Part shown: piece after piece, positions 47,111 to 57,282 of the stretch | How positions within the stretch are numbered: the stretch's first letter is position 1 | Layout of the letters: each line of letters starts with the position of its first letter | Translations under genes and position numbers: made by a program | From: Flammula alnicola | Taxonomy: Eukaryota; Basidiomycota; Agaricomycetes; Agaricales; Strophariaceae | Assembly: GCA_015499995.1 (NCBI GenBank) | Contig: JADNRV010000154.1 | Coordinates: 1-64,000, forward strand | Direction of reading: 5' to 3' | Length of the DNA: 64,000 nucleotides | The notes under the pieces: model-generated | Database searches by the model: none | What the model saw: the letters and a program-made list of their open reading frames with translations, nothing else | What the model was told of the DNA's origin: nothing

Positions 47111-49460
47111 CATCAATTGTCGAAAGGGCATATGCATGAGACTTAGATGAAGGTGGTGTTTGTAGAAGGGATGATGACAGTGGCAACTCTGGCATAGATG
47201 CACAAGTAGAATAGACTGGTAGTTCCAACATAAATGCATGAGGGGGTTTAATTCGTGGATCCGGCATTGGCACACAATGAATGGGAGGTGTAGGTGGTCT
47301 ATTCAGGGGGAATCAAGTCAGAAGTGGTCATCAAGGGCAAGAGGCAATAGATCTTGGGCCAAATAGGCTTTCTAGCACAGCGTGTGCAGTTTCTAGGGTT
47401 GCTGTGATATGGACTCTGCCTCGACTTGTGTCAAAATTGGTCCTTCTGCAGGTTGTGTATTCTCCTGAGCAGTCGTACTGGGCTGCAGTGCGGAATTTCC
47501 GTGCTGAACGATAGTTCTATTATCATTAGATATTGGATGTAGCAGCAATTGCATCGTGTATACCTGGGCCATGTCTATTATGTGTCCTTCCACGGCATCT
47601 GAATTGATGTCGCTAGGAAGCAAGCATTCCTCGGTAGAGTTGAAGTCCAAGGTATGAATGTGTAGAGTGTTGACCTCCATTGAGTCCGTGGTAGTGTTCG
47701 AAGAAGGTGAGTGAGGGTCGAGGAAGCTGGCAGTGAGAGGAGGAGCTTCGATGGAGCAGGCAGCACAGGAATGGTTGTTGATGGAGCGGGCAGTGAAGGG
47801 TCTGTCTGCGGTGGTGTGGGCAATCTCTTGGGCAGTTGCATTGCGCTGTGAGGCAAGCTCTCCCTCCTGAATGATTGCCCGTGTCACATTAGCTAGTCAT
47901 TGTGAAATTGGGTGGTTTGTGCTTACCCTGGCCTTGTCCAAGGTATCTACAATCTGTCCTTCTGCAGCGTCTAAAGTGATTTCACTGTGGGGTGAAGGAT
48001 CCATGGTAATGTCATAGTTCAAAATGTGTAAACATGGTAGATTGTCCATTGAAGGCTCCGTGGTTCCATCATAAGACAGCAGGCGAGAGACAGATGGATG
48101 AGGGGTGGATAAACCAAGGGCAGATGAGTGAGGGGTGAGCAGCCCATCTACTGTGGTTCATGCAGTGTCTAAGTTCTAACTGCTGAATGATGGCCTGATG
48201 CTCATTAGAAAATCAATATGGAATCGAATTCGTAGTGCTTACCTGGGTCTCATTCAAAATCTGCCCATCCTGTCCCTCCGCAGTATCCAAAGCGAGAGCA
48301 CTGTAAAGCAAGCAGCTGAAGGGGTGGTGGTCCGAGGTGTGCATTCATTGAAATTCATTTATCGGAGGGTTCGTGGGCTCATTGTAAGAAGGTGAGCAAA
48401 GGTCGGATGGTCGAGGAGCAGCCAGATAAGGGATTGGCGAATGAGAGGCAAGAGGCCCATCTGCTGCAGCTGGTGCAGCATCTCCCTGCTAATTGATAGC
48501 CTAATATTCATTAGACAATCAATATGGAATCGATTTCATATCACGTACCTTGGTCTTGCCCAAAATTCGTCCGTCCAGTCCATCCACAATGTTCGAAACA
48601 AGGCCCCCCAGGATGGAGGGGCTAAAGACGGAGGTATTTGTAGCATGTGTAAGTGGAGAGTCATCTGGAGAGTGGTGTGTGAGGGAATCAAGAGGAAGCG
48701 ACTTGTCCTGATGAGCGCTAGTAGTGATAGAGGCAGAAACAGAATGGTTGGCGGCATCAACGAGGTCATGTGCAGTCAGAACGGCGGTTCTGCTGGCAGA
48801 GACACTGTCAATGTTGGCATCGGCATGATCATGTGTGAGCAGATCAGTCTCTCCAGCGGCATCCTCAGACATGCACGGATCTGTGTCGTTGTCCTGCAGG
48901 GCAAAGAAATCCCATACACGTCGGTCATTCTTGTGGAATCAGAGGTGCAGGTAGGCATCACCAGTCATGGAAAGTGGGGTATTTTCACGAATGGTGCAGA
49001 GCTGAGTGTTCAAGAGGGAAAATTCAGCAAAAGTGTAATCGGAGCCTTCGGCAAGACCTACACCAATCAGAGTACTGCGAAGCGATTCTAAAGTGATCAG
49101 CTCAAGGTGGTCAATCTGATCAGTGATCAATCAAATGATCCATGTGGCGTGCTGGGTGGCTATTGCAGCTTCAGCATACTGAGGAGTGTTAAAGTTGATA
49201 ACAGAGTTAGACATGGAAGATTGGGGTGCTGGGGATTGTAAAATTGTTTCTGGAGTATTCTCTGTAATTTCCGTAGGGTTTTTATACTCTTTTCTTATCT
49301 CAGAGTCCCTTTTTAGGTCAGAGTTGAGTTTCTTAGGAATTTTGGTACCAGGTAAATCTTGTGACCCAGAGTTTGAGCTAATGATCTCAAGATACCTAAA
49401 ATGGCTAAATATTTTCTTGCTGCTGTCGATCCCATTGTGATGGGTATCATGTGGCAACTT
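47111..49460 (-). pseudogene. Gypsy spacer, upstream half, with tandem exon-like repeats
   Basis: Minus-strand coding follows the protease (49457-49131, then 49130-48939) and reaches the KDZ-type insertion at 47110. Between 48560 and 47500 a unit of about 305-365 bp recurs four times (near 48507, 48202, 47887, 47522). Each junction has an intron-like sequence of about 45-55 nt on the minus strand: GTACGT, GTAAGC or GTATAC donor, CTAATG branch point, then an AG. The units encode related degenerate peptides (AIIQEGELASQ; SYN, DGP and ILN words). I do not recognise the domain. Stops interrupt two units. Confidence 0.45.
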
Positions 49461-49469
49461 TGACAGCTG

Positions 49470-50591
49470 TCAATCTGATAGAAGAGATTCATTGTCGATT
49501 CTGTTGTGATGGGTGTCATGCTGCAGTTTTGACAGCTGTTGATTTGTTAAAAGAATTTCATCTTTCTTAGATGTTGATATGTCTAGAAGTTTATTGTTTG
49601 AATCCGGAGATTTTTGCGACGTAACTGAGGTGCCATCCTTTATTCCAAGGAGTAAATTTCTAGCAGTTCTAGAAATTTTTATTTCTTCTTCTGTGCATGG
49701 GTGTAGGGTTTCAAGATAAGGGCTTAGCTCAATCTTATCTTGGCTTCCTATTAATTTTGAAAGAGAGTCTATTTGTTGCATTAATTCTCTTACATCATAG
49801 GTGACTGATTCCAATTCTGGTGTAGAATTTGTACTGTCCGATACTCCTAGACCAAGAAATTCTTCAAACTTTAATAAATCTTCAAGGTCAAAGTCTTCAG
49901 GTGTAGGCTCAGCAGCTACAGTAATTGAACCTATGCATCTAATTGGAGGAAATGTTCTTGGTTCTATTGCATCTGGCATAAGTAAAATTTCGAAATGTGG
50001 TTGCAAGGTTTTCGGGTCTTTAAAAACAAGATAAGTATCCTTTATTTGTTCATCAATGGTTATAAAATTTCCACATTGCCACGGTTGTCCGAGTAATAAT
50101 TGGAATAGTAAATTATCCCTGACATAAATGTTAGCATGTGTAATAGCTCTTCCGCATGTCAAAGGAACATCTTCAATTAATCCTAGTAAGTATCCTTCAC
50201 CGCCATTTGCGTTGAGCATTCTAGTGGCTTGCGATAGATCAATTGGTAATGGGAAACATTTCTCTGCTACGTCTTTGCTTATGACATTAAGCTGAGAACC
50301 TGTATCAATAATTGCTGTTAGAACATTTTTACCATGTCAGATTTTTAAGTTGATCAGAACTTCATCATTCTTTTGAGTCTTTGATCCATCATGGCTATAT
50401 TTGCCTAAGTCAGTTGCAATTTCATTTACAGATAATTTAGTCGCATTCTTTGACTTGATTACTTCTTGAAGCGTAGAGGAAAGTTCTCAGGAGGATCCTA
50501 ATATTTTTCGTAAGGGTAGTGCAATTTCAGTATCAAGAATTTCTTGAACTATTGCCTTTGTATCTACCTGTGCTGATAATTCTGATTGTCA
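49470..50591 (-). pseudogene. Gypsy aspartic protease region
   Basis: The minus strand encodes SELSAQVDTKAIVQEILDTE, then TAIIDTGSQLNVIS, with the DTG active site of retropepsins, then NANGGEGYLLGLIEDVPLTC and the flap and C-terminal part (LLFQLLLGQPWQCG). It processes the Gag-Pol polyprotein. TGA codons at 50589, 50487 and 50337 interrupt it, each followed by colinear sequence. The frame from 50219 to 49470 is open and continues into the spacer. Near 49530-49440 a 16-residue unit (QLSKLQHDTHHNRID) is duplicated in tandem. Confidence 0.85.
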
Positions 50592-52715
50592 AGGGCCTCC
50601 TTTAGGTTTTTCTGAATTTTCCTTATTTTCTGTTGCTTGATTCTCTTGATTTCGCTTATGGAAAAATTCTATATCTTTTGTAGTTGGCATCAGTTTAGCT
50701 GGTTTAGCTGCTAATTCATGCCTAGATATATCTTCAGGAAAGCGAACTTTGCAGACATCAATAGGAATAGGATCAGGGAGTAAGTGTAATTCTTTAATAG
50801 AGGATGGGATAGGATTAGGTTTCAAAGAAGGTTTCAGAAATGGTTTCGGAACTGAATTTGGAGGCTTATTTGTAGATTCAGTAATGGGATTTCCTGATGA
50901 TCATCCATGCCTAGGTGGGGGCCATACTCCTTCAAATAAGGGTTTTGAAGGGACTTTAGATACCTCTTTTCGTGCTTGTGTAGTTCACTTATTGGATCTT
51001 TCAGCAGGATACACAAAAGGTATTTCTTCCAAGTCGCTATCTGAGTCAATGTCCATGGCTGCATAAATAGGTTTGGATTGCATAGTTCCAACCTGATTCA
51101 TTGTCATCAACTTCTGATTCTACGTCTGAGTCTTCATCTTCAGTGCTAGAGAGATCATTGTAAAATTGAACAATATCAATATCTCTACTTTCAACAGTGA
51201 CAAAATTCATTCGAGGCATCATAGCTTGCATGCGTTGAACAGTGTCAACAAGACTTTCAGTCTGTCTGCAATATAGAGGTTGTCCATTATTCATAAAGAA
51301 TTTTCAAGTATTAGGATCATACTGAACAATTCCTGTTTGGACTAATTCTGCCATTTTTGGACATTCACGTAACATATGATTTGGATCAAAGCATCCAAAA
51401 CATCTGTATTCAACAGGTTTTTCCATTTGGGGTTGTGGAGCATTTCGATACATTGGTTGAGATGGATTGGGATTTCCGAGGGGAATATTATTTGGGAAGG
51501 TTGTAGTAGGCTGTGGATTGGACATTTCTCATGTGACAACATAAGAGGTGGGTTTGAAATTCAAAATAGGTTCTTGGTATGGAACTCAATGAATACATTT
51601 CTCAGCAATGCCAGTTGTGTCCAGTTGCATTACTTTATAATATATCTGACCATATTTTGGATCATCAAGAGACATAGTGTTACGCTGTTGAATCATACCC
51701 TCAATTTCTTCAGGAGGAGCATTGATCTTTCGCATTCATTCCTCTTCTATTTGGGGCATTCTAAAAGGTTCAGACTTGTGTTTAGATTTCTGCTTCTTCC
51801 TTTTGAGGTGCTTTCTATGCTTTCAGTGGTGATACCTTTCACAATCAGAGTCAGAGTCAGAATCCTCAGAATCAGAACTATAGTCTGAGTCAGTATCAGA
51901 ATCCTCATAATCTCTAGAGGCTCCGAGTGTTGGTGCATGTAATAACTGATCTGAGAATTTATCTCTTCGAAAGTGAGAATCTGCGACAGTGCAAACATAT
52001 TCAATAGGCTATGGCAATGAATTGTTGTGAGCTGGGTATCTGGCCCATAGCTTTAATTCTAAAGCTTTCCTGGTTTCTTCTGGTATTCCATACCAGAAAT
52101 AGCCTTTCTGCTCCCAGTCAGCTAAACATCCTTACCTTGGAGAAAACCTGCTTGTGCAGTAAATTCTCGGTAGTACTTTTTCCTTTGGCTAAGGTTATTA
52201 AGTGGTTGTCTGCTAGTGCGTTCAACATAGGTGGCAAGATCTGATGGAATGTAATGAGATTCTTGGCATTCTGCATCATAGTACTTAAGCAATTCTGCCT
52301 CAAGTAGGGTCCAGTTAGGTAACTTAAAATAAGCTGAAGACTCAATAAAGTCTTTGACTTTCTCTGAACAGTATTCAAGTACACCTGAGCATTTGTCTGC
52401 TTCAATGATTACATGATGTTGATCAAGGAGGCGATTATAATGCTTGATAAAGCGGTCAATGTCTTTGTATTTGCCTCTAAAGGTCTTGGGAGCTTGTTTA
52501 GAACCCCTAATAGGCATGTTGTAAAGAGGAGAAATGTTCATAGAAGATAGAGTAGTCATTGGGATAGGTGATTGTGTGATTGAGTTGTTGATAGGATTAA
52601 TTGATTCTGGAAGTAAATAGGATGTTGTTCCAGAGATGGGAAAGTTTAAAAGGTTGAGTGAACTTTCAAGTTCTAATTCAAGATCAGGTGTTAAAGGATT
52701 TGGAGATGTAGTCAA
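50592..52715 (-). pseudogene. Gypsy Gag (capsid and CCHC zinc knuckle)
   Basis: ATG at 52715. The capsid-like domain is at 52570-52150 (APKTFRGKYKDIDRFIKHYN, then EYCSEKVKDFIESSAYFKLP, then ELLKYYDAE). A 1-nt shift near 52125 follows, then DWEQKGYFWYGIPEETRKAL. The acidic Asp/Ser run at 51910-51840 precedes a Lys/His-rich stretch. A CCHC zinc knuckle (CFGCFDPNHMLREC) lies near 51400. The linker to protease includes PLFEGVWPP-like and FPEDISRHELAAKPAK sequence. At least six in-frame TGA and one TAG interrupt it. The protein would coat and package the element RNA. Confidence 0.85.
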
Positions 52716-52827
52716 TGAATGTTCTTTGTCAGAGAAAAACGTAAATTCTTCGATAGGTAAATCTCGATAGGATTGTGAATCAGTAGAATTTATATACTAC
52801 TGAGATGCTGCAAATGGAACCTAATTT

Positions 52828-52845
52828 CCCTCGTGGTGGGCTCCA
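52828..52845 (-). other. Gypsy primer-binding site
   Basis: Minus strand, 4 nt after the LTR end (GCTGACA): TGGAGCCCACCACGAGGG. It begins TGG, the complement of a tRNA CCA end, and implies a primer tRNA ending GGTGGGCTCCA. A discriminator T before CCA is usual in tRNA-Cys, so Cys is a guess. Confidence 0.6.
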
Positions 52846-52849
52846 ATTA

Positions 52850-53206
52850 TGTCAGCATGAAAAGATGTTCACTTGGGTTTCGCCGGAATGTACTTTATTC
52901 AGGCTATTCCAATTTATTCTAGAAACTAGTTTTAAATGCAAATATCTCAACTTAAGTAGTAAATGAGATAAATTAAATTTGACTTGGAGCTTAAGAGGAT
53001 AGCCTGGTTGACAGTAAGTTCTTTGTAGTCAAACAAAGAGTTGTAAGATAAAAGACATAAGATGTAAGAAGTTAACGAAGGAACTTCTTATTAGATAAGC
53101 AGAGAGACATTGAGCATAGTAAAATAAGAAGTAAATAATAGAACTTCTTAATAGACAGAGAGATATAGAGCGTAGATGTAAGAAGTAAATATAAAGAGAC
53201 TTCTTA
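52850..53206 (-). repeat. Gypsy LTR (upstream copy, truncated)
   Basis: Colinear with 29910-30266 with few substitutions (for example TGTCAGCATG against TGTCAACGTG). It breaks off after gagacttctta at 53206. About 310 bp of the LTR are missing, replaced by a transposon fragment. Confidence 0.85.
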
Positions 53207-53756
53207 ACTGATTCATACCGGAATCCTGCGGAATCTGGTCATTTCGGAGGAATAATTTTTGGGTCATTTTGGCTGAGAGGCCAGCTAAAATGCGAAATTT
53301 CATTCCGGGGGAATGCAGACTGGAATAAGCTGCAACCGGAATACCCAACAGGAATGGCCGGAATGGAATGGCCACCGGAATCTGGTTATTTCCAAAAAGG
53401 AAATATGGTTATTTTTAGCACCAACATGAAAATATCACACTATTACATAAGATGACATCAAAATGAAACTGTGGGACCTATTTCTAATCAAGATATTCCA
53501 TATTTGGCACATGCAATTTTCAAAACTGCCGGCTTTCATCCAGTTTTTGCGTTTTTCTCAATGATGAAAGCAGCTAGTCACATGATTTTGATATATTTGT
53601 AATTCTGAAAGCATGCTCTACAGCTACTTTTTTTGGTAAAAAGTTCCCACGGTCCCCAAAACAGACCAAATAAGGTGATTTCAGTTACCTGAGTGAGATG
53701 ATATATACATATTTGTAATCTCCTTGAAATTCTGAATCTGATGGTACCCCATTGAC
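53207..53756. mobile_element. fragment of the 957-bp-type element
   Basis: Reverse complement of part of 7482-8438, from CTGATTC near the GAGGTC end to the gggtcaatggggtacc region. Both termini are missing and there is no TSD. It sits exactly at the LTR break, so deletion or recombination formed the joint. Confidence 0.8.
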
Positions 53757-53930
53757 GGCACGTTCTTAAGTCAAGGGAGAATCACGTGGCAAAGAACGTA
53801 GTCTACGTGATGAGAGTGCCGTGCTGCTCTAAGTCTTCTACTTCGACCGCGTCGGCACCCTCTTCGTTCAGTGTTCAGATTCGCCCCGCCGAGTGTAAAA
53901 ATCACTTTGACTCATTCATTCCTCTCTATC

Positions 53931-54635
53931 ATGAATAACCCGCACTCCCTGGATTGCCCGGACTACACTGGCGACCTGTACACAGATGAGCGTCACGCCC
54001 TCACTGAGGCCGGTCTGACTGAACAAGCTGCTGTCACCTTCTTACAAAATATGTGGAAGAAAGCTAACGACACTGAGAAAGTTAAATGGGACGCAAAGGT
54101 AGAAGCAGATCGCCTTGCAGCTGAAGCCGACCTACGTGCACAGGAAGAAGCCCAAGTCGCGGCTATCGCCCTCAAGGAACAAGAATTGATCACTGCTGAG
54201 AAAGAAGAAATGAAGAAAAACAAGTCCAAGTATTTCGCGGTCAATATGAACCGTGTCGCCCCCAGAGGCCGCGACGTAATACTATCTACGGCTGTCATAA
54301 CTAAATTAAAAAAGGGCGAGTACATACCTCTCTATCATTTTACCAATGATGGCCTCGACAGAGTCGACCACGATCCTACTGCTGAAAGCAACAATTCCAC
54401 AAAATTGGTCCCCAATCCCGATGGATCCTTATCTTGGGAGCCTGTTCTCAACAACAAGAGCGTTAGCGCCGTGAAATCAGACGCTGAGTTATCCATCAAA
54501 GATTTTTGCCATGCTTGTCCCCACATGTTTACTGCCATGGCTGAATGTGGTTGGCCTGATGACCGATGCCAGATGTTCCACACGTTCTGGTCGAATATTC
54601 AGCAACATGAGTACAGGGACTTGAGCGAGGCATGA
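53931..54635 (+). CDS. retroelement gag-like protein
   Basis: ATG at 53931 (MNNPHSLDCPDYTGDLYTDE) sits in a better context than the upstream in-frame ATG at 53871. A helical, Ala/Glu/Lys-rich coiled-coil-like stretch is at residues 50-110 (VEADRLAAEADLRAQEEAQ). A middle block reads KLKKGEYIPLYHFTNDGL, then an acidic linker, then DFCHACPHMFTAMAECGWPD and MFHTFWSNIQQHEYRDLSEA. This matches the layout of gag-like frames found in many Agaricomycete transposons, as I recall them. The TGA at 54633 may be a CGA derivative: the frame continues DHWALMMYQDKQRKCWHM for about 30 codons. No pol follows, because a Copia LTR begins at 54820. Confidence 0.6.
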   Translation: MNNPHSLDCPDYTGDLYTDERHALTEAGLTEQAAVTFLQNMWKKANDTEKVKWDAKVEADRLAAEADLRAQEEAQVAAIALKEQELITAEKEEMKKNKSKYFAVNMNRVAPRGRDVILSTAVITKLKKGEYIPLYHFTNDGLDRVDHDPTAESNNSTKLVPNPDGSLSWEPVLNNKSVSAVKSDAELSIKDFCHACPHMFTAMAECGWPDDRCQMFHTFWSNIQQHEYRDLSEA

Positions 54636-54819
54636 GACCACTGGGCGCTAATGATGTACCAGGACAAACAACGCAAGTGCTGGCACATGACTGCGCCTCT
54701 CTCTATTTTGTTTATTTTATGCGCATATATCTGACCATTGCATTTCGAAATCACCCATTCTCTCTTCCACAGTTCTCTGCTGTTAACTGCCAGTTTAATG
54801 CTGTTCAAAATACTGTTAT

Positions 54820-56048
54820 TGTTAAAACTGCCTACACATGTCTCCAAGTTATCTTATCTTATCTTATCTTATCTTATCTCTTATCTGCACTTCCTGCTTT
54901 TCACTTGTTGTGCATTTGTAGATTAGATTCTTATCAAGTTCTAGATCATCTCCAGATCCTTTCTAGATCCTTTCTATTTAGTATATAAAGTCTTTTGACA
55001 TTTGCCAGAAGTCCTTAGTTTTTTTTTTTTTTTTTTTTTTAAATCAACAATTTATATTCTGAAGCACGATCGCAGCTCGGACTCTAACTAATACAAACAA
55101 GTACGCTACAATACCCATCGCAAAAGAAAGAAGTTGGTTGCTCGCAGGGAGCATGCGGCGCGTGCGAGCGCGACGCGGGCGAGACTGCGCAGCAGCCTGA
55201 AACCCAAATAACAGACCTCGCAGCCCAGGAAATGCAAACGCGCGGCGTTGTTAACGCTACCGAACATAAGGTAGATATGGATTAAAAGGGTGGACGGGGG
55301 GGGTCACCCAGATGAAGTCGGAGCTTGCCCGGCTCTCCCCACTTCGTTGGCAAACTCGACGTTGTCGTTACACCATGGCAGGTCCTCCAGAAGATGTGTG
55401 CCATAGACTCAGAGAGTCACAAGCGAAGCCATGCAACGAACACGGCTGCGGCCCTCACGGGATTTATCACACCAACCTGGAAACACCTGCGGGCACTAGG
55501 TCTTGGGCCAAGGCCCCAACAACACCCAGGATCACCCTCCCACCCAAAATCCCTCATCCGACTCCGGCTGGGGGCCGGTTGAAAGCAAACGCGGTAACGT
55601 TGTCAGTCAAAAATTTCTCAAGACCCCACACTAGGTGCAGGGCCCTGTGAGGTAGCATCGGGAGCTTAGGGCACCCAAAGATGTGATCGCGCGTCTGAGG
55701 ATAAACCTCACACGTGCAACCGAGAGCCAATGGGTCGTCGATTTTGAACCGCTCGTAGTACGAGCCGATTGGAGCATGATTCGTGATGGCACGGCACATG
55801 CGGGCAAACAACTGAGAGTTGCGGCCACCCACTTCAAGCCACGGCCCGCCGCGAACGGGGGTCGGACGGAGAGCAGAAGTCCTTAGTTACTCACTCTGGA
55901 CTTCAGGCAAGTAGTTAGTATTTTGCCCAATACAATTAGTTACTCACTCTGGACTTCAGCTTATTATAGCTCCTGTGTCCCTTACTCCGAGTTGCTCATA
56001 ATAGGTGCACAGCTGCGTCACGCGTTCCCGCGCTTGCCACCTTTAACA
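54820..56048 (+). repeat. Copia 5' LTR, split by a LINE
   Basis: Ends TGTTAAA...TTTAACA, an inverted terminal match. It is defined by comparison with the uninterrupted copy at 62892-63270 (379 bp). A TTATC microsatellite lies near 54850. The LTR is interrupted at 55020 by a LINE fragment with a 15-bp TSD. Without the insertion it is about 361 bp. The 5' flank (gttat) does not match the flank of the other LTR. Confidence 0.88.
55021..55873 (-). mobile_element. 5'-truncated LINE in the Copia LTR
   Basis: TSD cagaagtccttagtt at 55006-55020 and 55874-55888 (15 bp, exact). The T run at 55021-55040 is the minus-strand poly(A) tail. The same 3' tail as the 3668-5867 element follows. The 5' end (55832 region) encodes only the terminal motif of ORF2 (RMCRAITNHAPIGSYYERF, CTCEVYPQTRDHIFGC). 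The uninterrupted LTR at 63095-63110 shows the empty site. Confidence 0.93.
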
Positions 56049-56074
56049 GGTTATGGGCCCCGCGCTCTAAGCGC
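56049..56074 (+). other. Copia primer-binding site, tRNA-iMet internal region
   Basis: Immediately after the LTR: GGTTATGGGCCCCGCGCTC and on. Its complement contains GGGCCCATAACC preceded by AGAGCGCG, which resembles the anticodon stem-loop (CAU anticodon) and D-arm side of initiator tRNA-Met, and not a CCA end. A half-tRNA primer of this kind is established for Drosophila copia. Confidence 0.65.
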
Positions 56075-56431
56075 TTCAAACAGGTGTTTTGCGAATGAAA
56101 TCTATTAGTAGTTAGCTTTCATCAGGCATATTACCTCTCATTACTTGTAAACCCTTGCCAGGCCCGGCCTTACATTGCCGCTGCTAGTAAGGACGAGCTT
56201 GCACGCCATTAGGGCTGAGTTGCGCTCGGAACAACCGCCTGGACTCCGAGTTACATACACTTTTATCTAGTGTTGTCTAGAATACTCTAGTTTACACTTT
56301 CATTTCATTTCCAAGTTCGCCGCACCTACTGTGCACAGAACGCCGTACAACTCATTTACACATATCCGGACACTATTCCGCATATCCCCGCCAACTCGCG
56401 CTCCTCCACTCTCCACGGATCCCTCGCAATC

Positions 56432-57169
56432 ATGTCTTCTTTACACATGCCCCAAATCACGAAATTGAATGCTTTCAATTATAACACTTGGTCCGGTGAT
56501 ATGCAGGCCTGGCTCCATGCAAACGGCGTCTGGCGCATTGTAAACGGCACATCTACCAAGCCTACACTCCCTGCAACCCCTACAGCAGAGGAGACCAAAG
56601 CATTTGATGACTGGACGCTTAAATCAGACAAAGCGTCCGGAATGATGTATATGCTTGTAGAGGATGATCAGAAGATCCACTTCAATGGAATTGAGGATGA
56701 TCCGGTCAAGATCTGGACCGCTCTGCGCGATATTCATCAGCAGAAGTGTCCGGGCGCACACTTTAATGCCTATGACAACTTATTCTCCATCCGGAAGCAA
56801 GAGGATGAAACTCTTCAGACTTTGATGAATAGAGTTGATACCTCCATTCGCTGCATTCAGGACCTTCGCCCTACCGGATTTGACCTTGCCAAGCTTGATG
56901 ATGAGCTCGCATCCATGGCAATGATCTGCACACTTCCAGACGAGTACAGCACCTTCGCTTCATCTCTGTTGCTTATGGACAAGCTTGACAAGTCCGCAAT
57001 TCAGCAGGCATTTGTCACAGAGGCGCAGCATCGCCATTGCGCTTCAGATGCTCCCACCATTGGTTCCACGCTCGCTACATCGTCTGCACCTCCCGCGCTC
57101 AAATGCACGTTTTGCGGCATGTCCAATCACACACAGGACAAGTGTAACCATCTCCTCCTTATTCGGTAA
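56432..57169 (+). CDS. Copia-type Gag
   Basis: 245 codons, intact. It has the UBN2/Copia-gag layout: KLNAFNYNTWSGDMQAWLHA at residues 11-30 (the W-x8-L start), AWLHANGVWRIVNGT, then DDWTLKSDKASGMMYMLVED, then VKIWTALRDIHQQKCPGAHF, FSIRKQEDETLQTLMNRVD, and the C-terminal CCHC zinc knuckle CTFCGMSNHTQDKC. The stop comes right after (LLLIR). Gag forms the particle that holds the element RNA. No protease, integrase or RT of this element follows; LINE sequence begins within about 100 bp. The start at 56432 follows a TCGCAATC context and is the first ATG. Confidence 0.9.
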   Translation: MSSLHMPQITKLNAFNYNTWSGDMQAWLHANGVWRIVNGTSTKPTLPATPTAEETKAFDDWTLKSDKASGMMYMLVEDDQKIHFNGIEDDPVKIWTALRDIHQQKCPGAHFNAYDNLFSIRKQEDETLQTLMNRVDTSIRCIQDLRPTGFDLAKLDDELASMAMICTLPDEYSTFASSLLLMDKLDKSAIQQAFVTEAQHRHCASDAPTIGSTLATSSAPPALKCTFCGMSNHTQDKCNHLLLIR

Positions 57170-57282
57170 CCACTTCATGCGACCGTGGGAAACAACCTCA
57201 GCAACACCTTCATCGTCTCCCACAGCTCGTCCTCGTTGAGCGCTCCTGAGTGCTACTTTACCAATCGACAGATAAGACTGCA

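Larger units (their letters stand above)
29910..53206 (-). mobile_element. Ty3/Gypsy LTR retrotransposon, minus strand, with nested insertions
   Basis: LTR sequences at both ends (29910-30577 and 52850-53206) bracket minus-strand gag, protease, a long spacer, RT-RNase H and integrase in Ty3/Gypsy order. Two insertions interrupt it: the KDZ transposon 35177-41493 and a non-autonomous element 44819-47102, each with an 8-bp TSD. Excising both leaves about 14.7 kb. The upstream (right) LTR is truncated at 53206, where a piece of a 957-bp-type element begins, so no Gypsy TSD can be checked. Many frame shifts and in-frame stops make it defective. Confidence 0.88.

Noticed and set aside
6380..54635. 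UGA reassigned to an amino acid in this organism
   Set aside because: Long intact frames (Gypsy RT, Copia gag) use TGG for Trp and contain no TGA, and other stop types also occur. CpG decay of Arg codons explains the pattern better.
54845..54885. TTATC repeat as a telomere-like or CRISPR-like array
   Set aside because: Simple microsatellite within a Copia LTR; no spacers, and the organism is eukaryotic.
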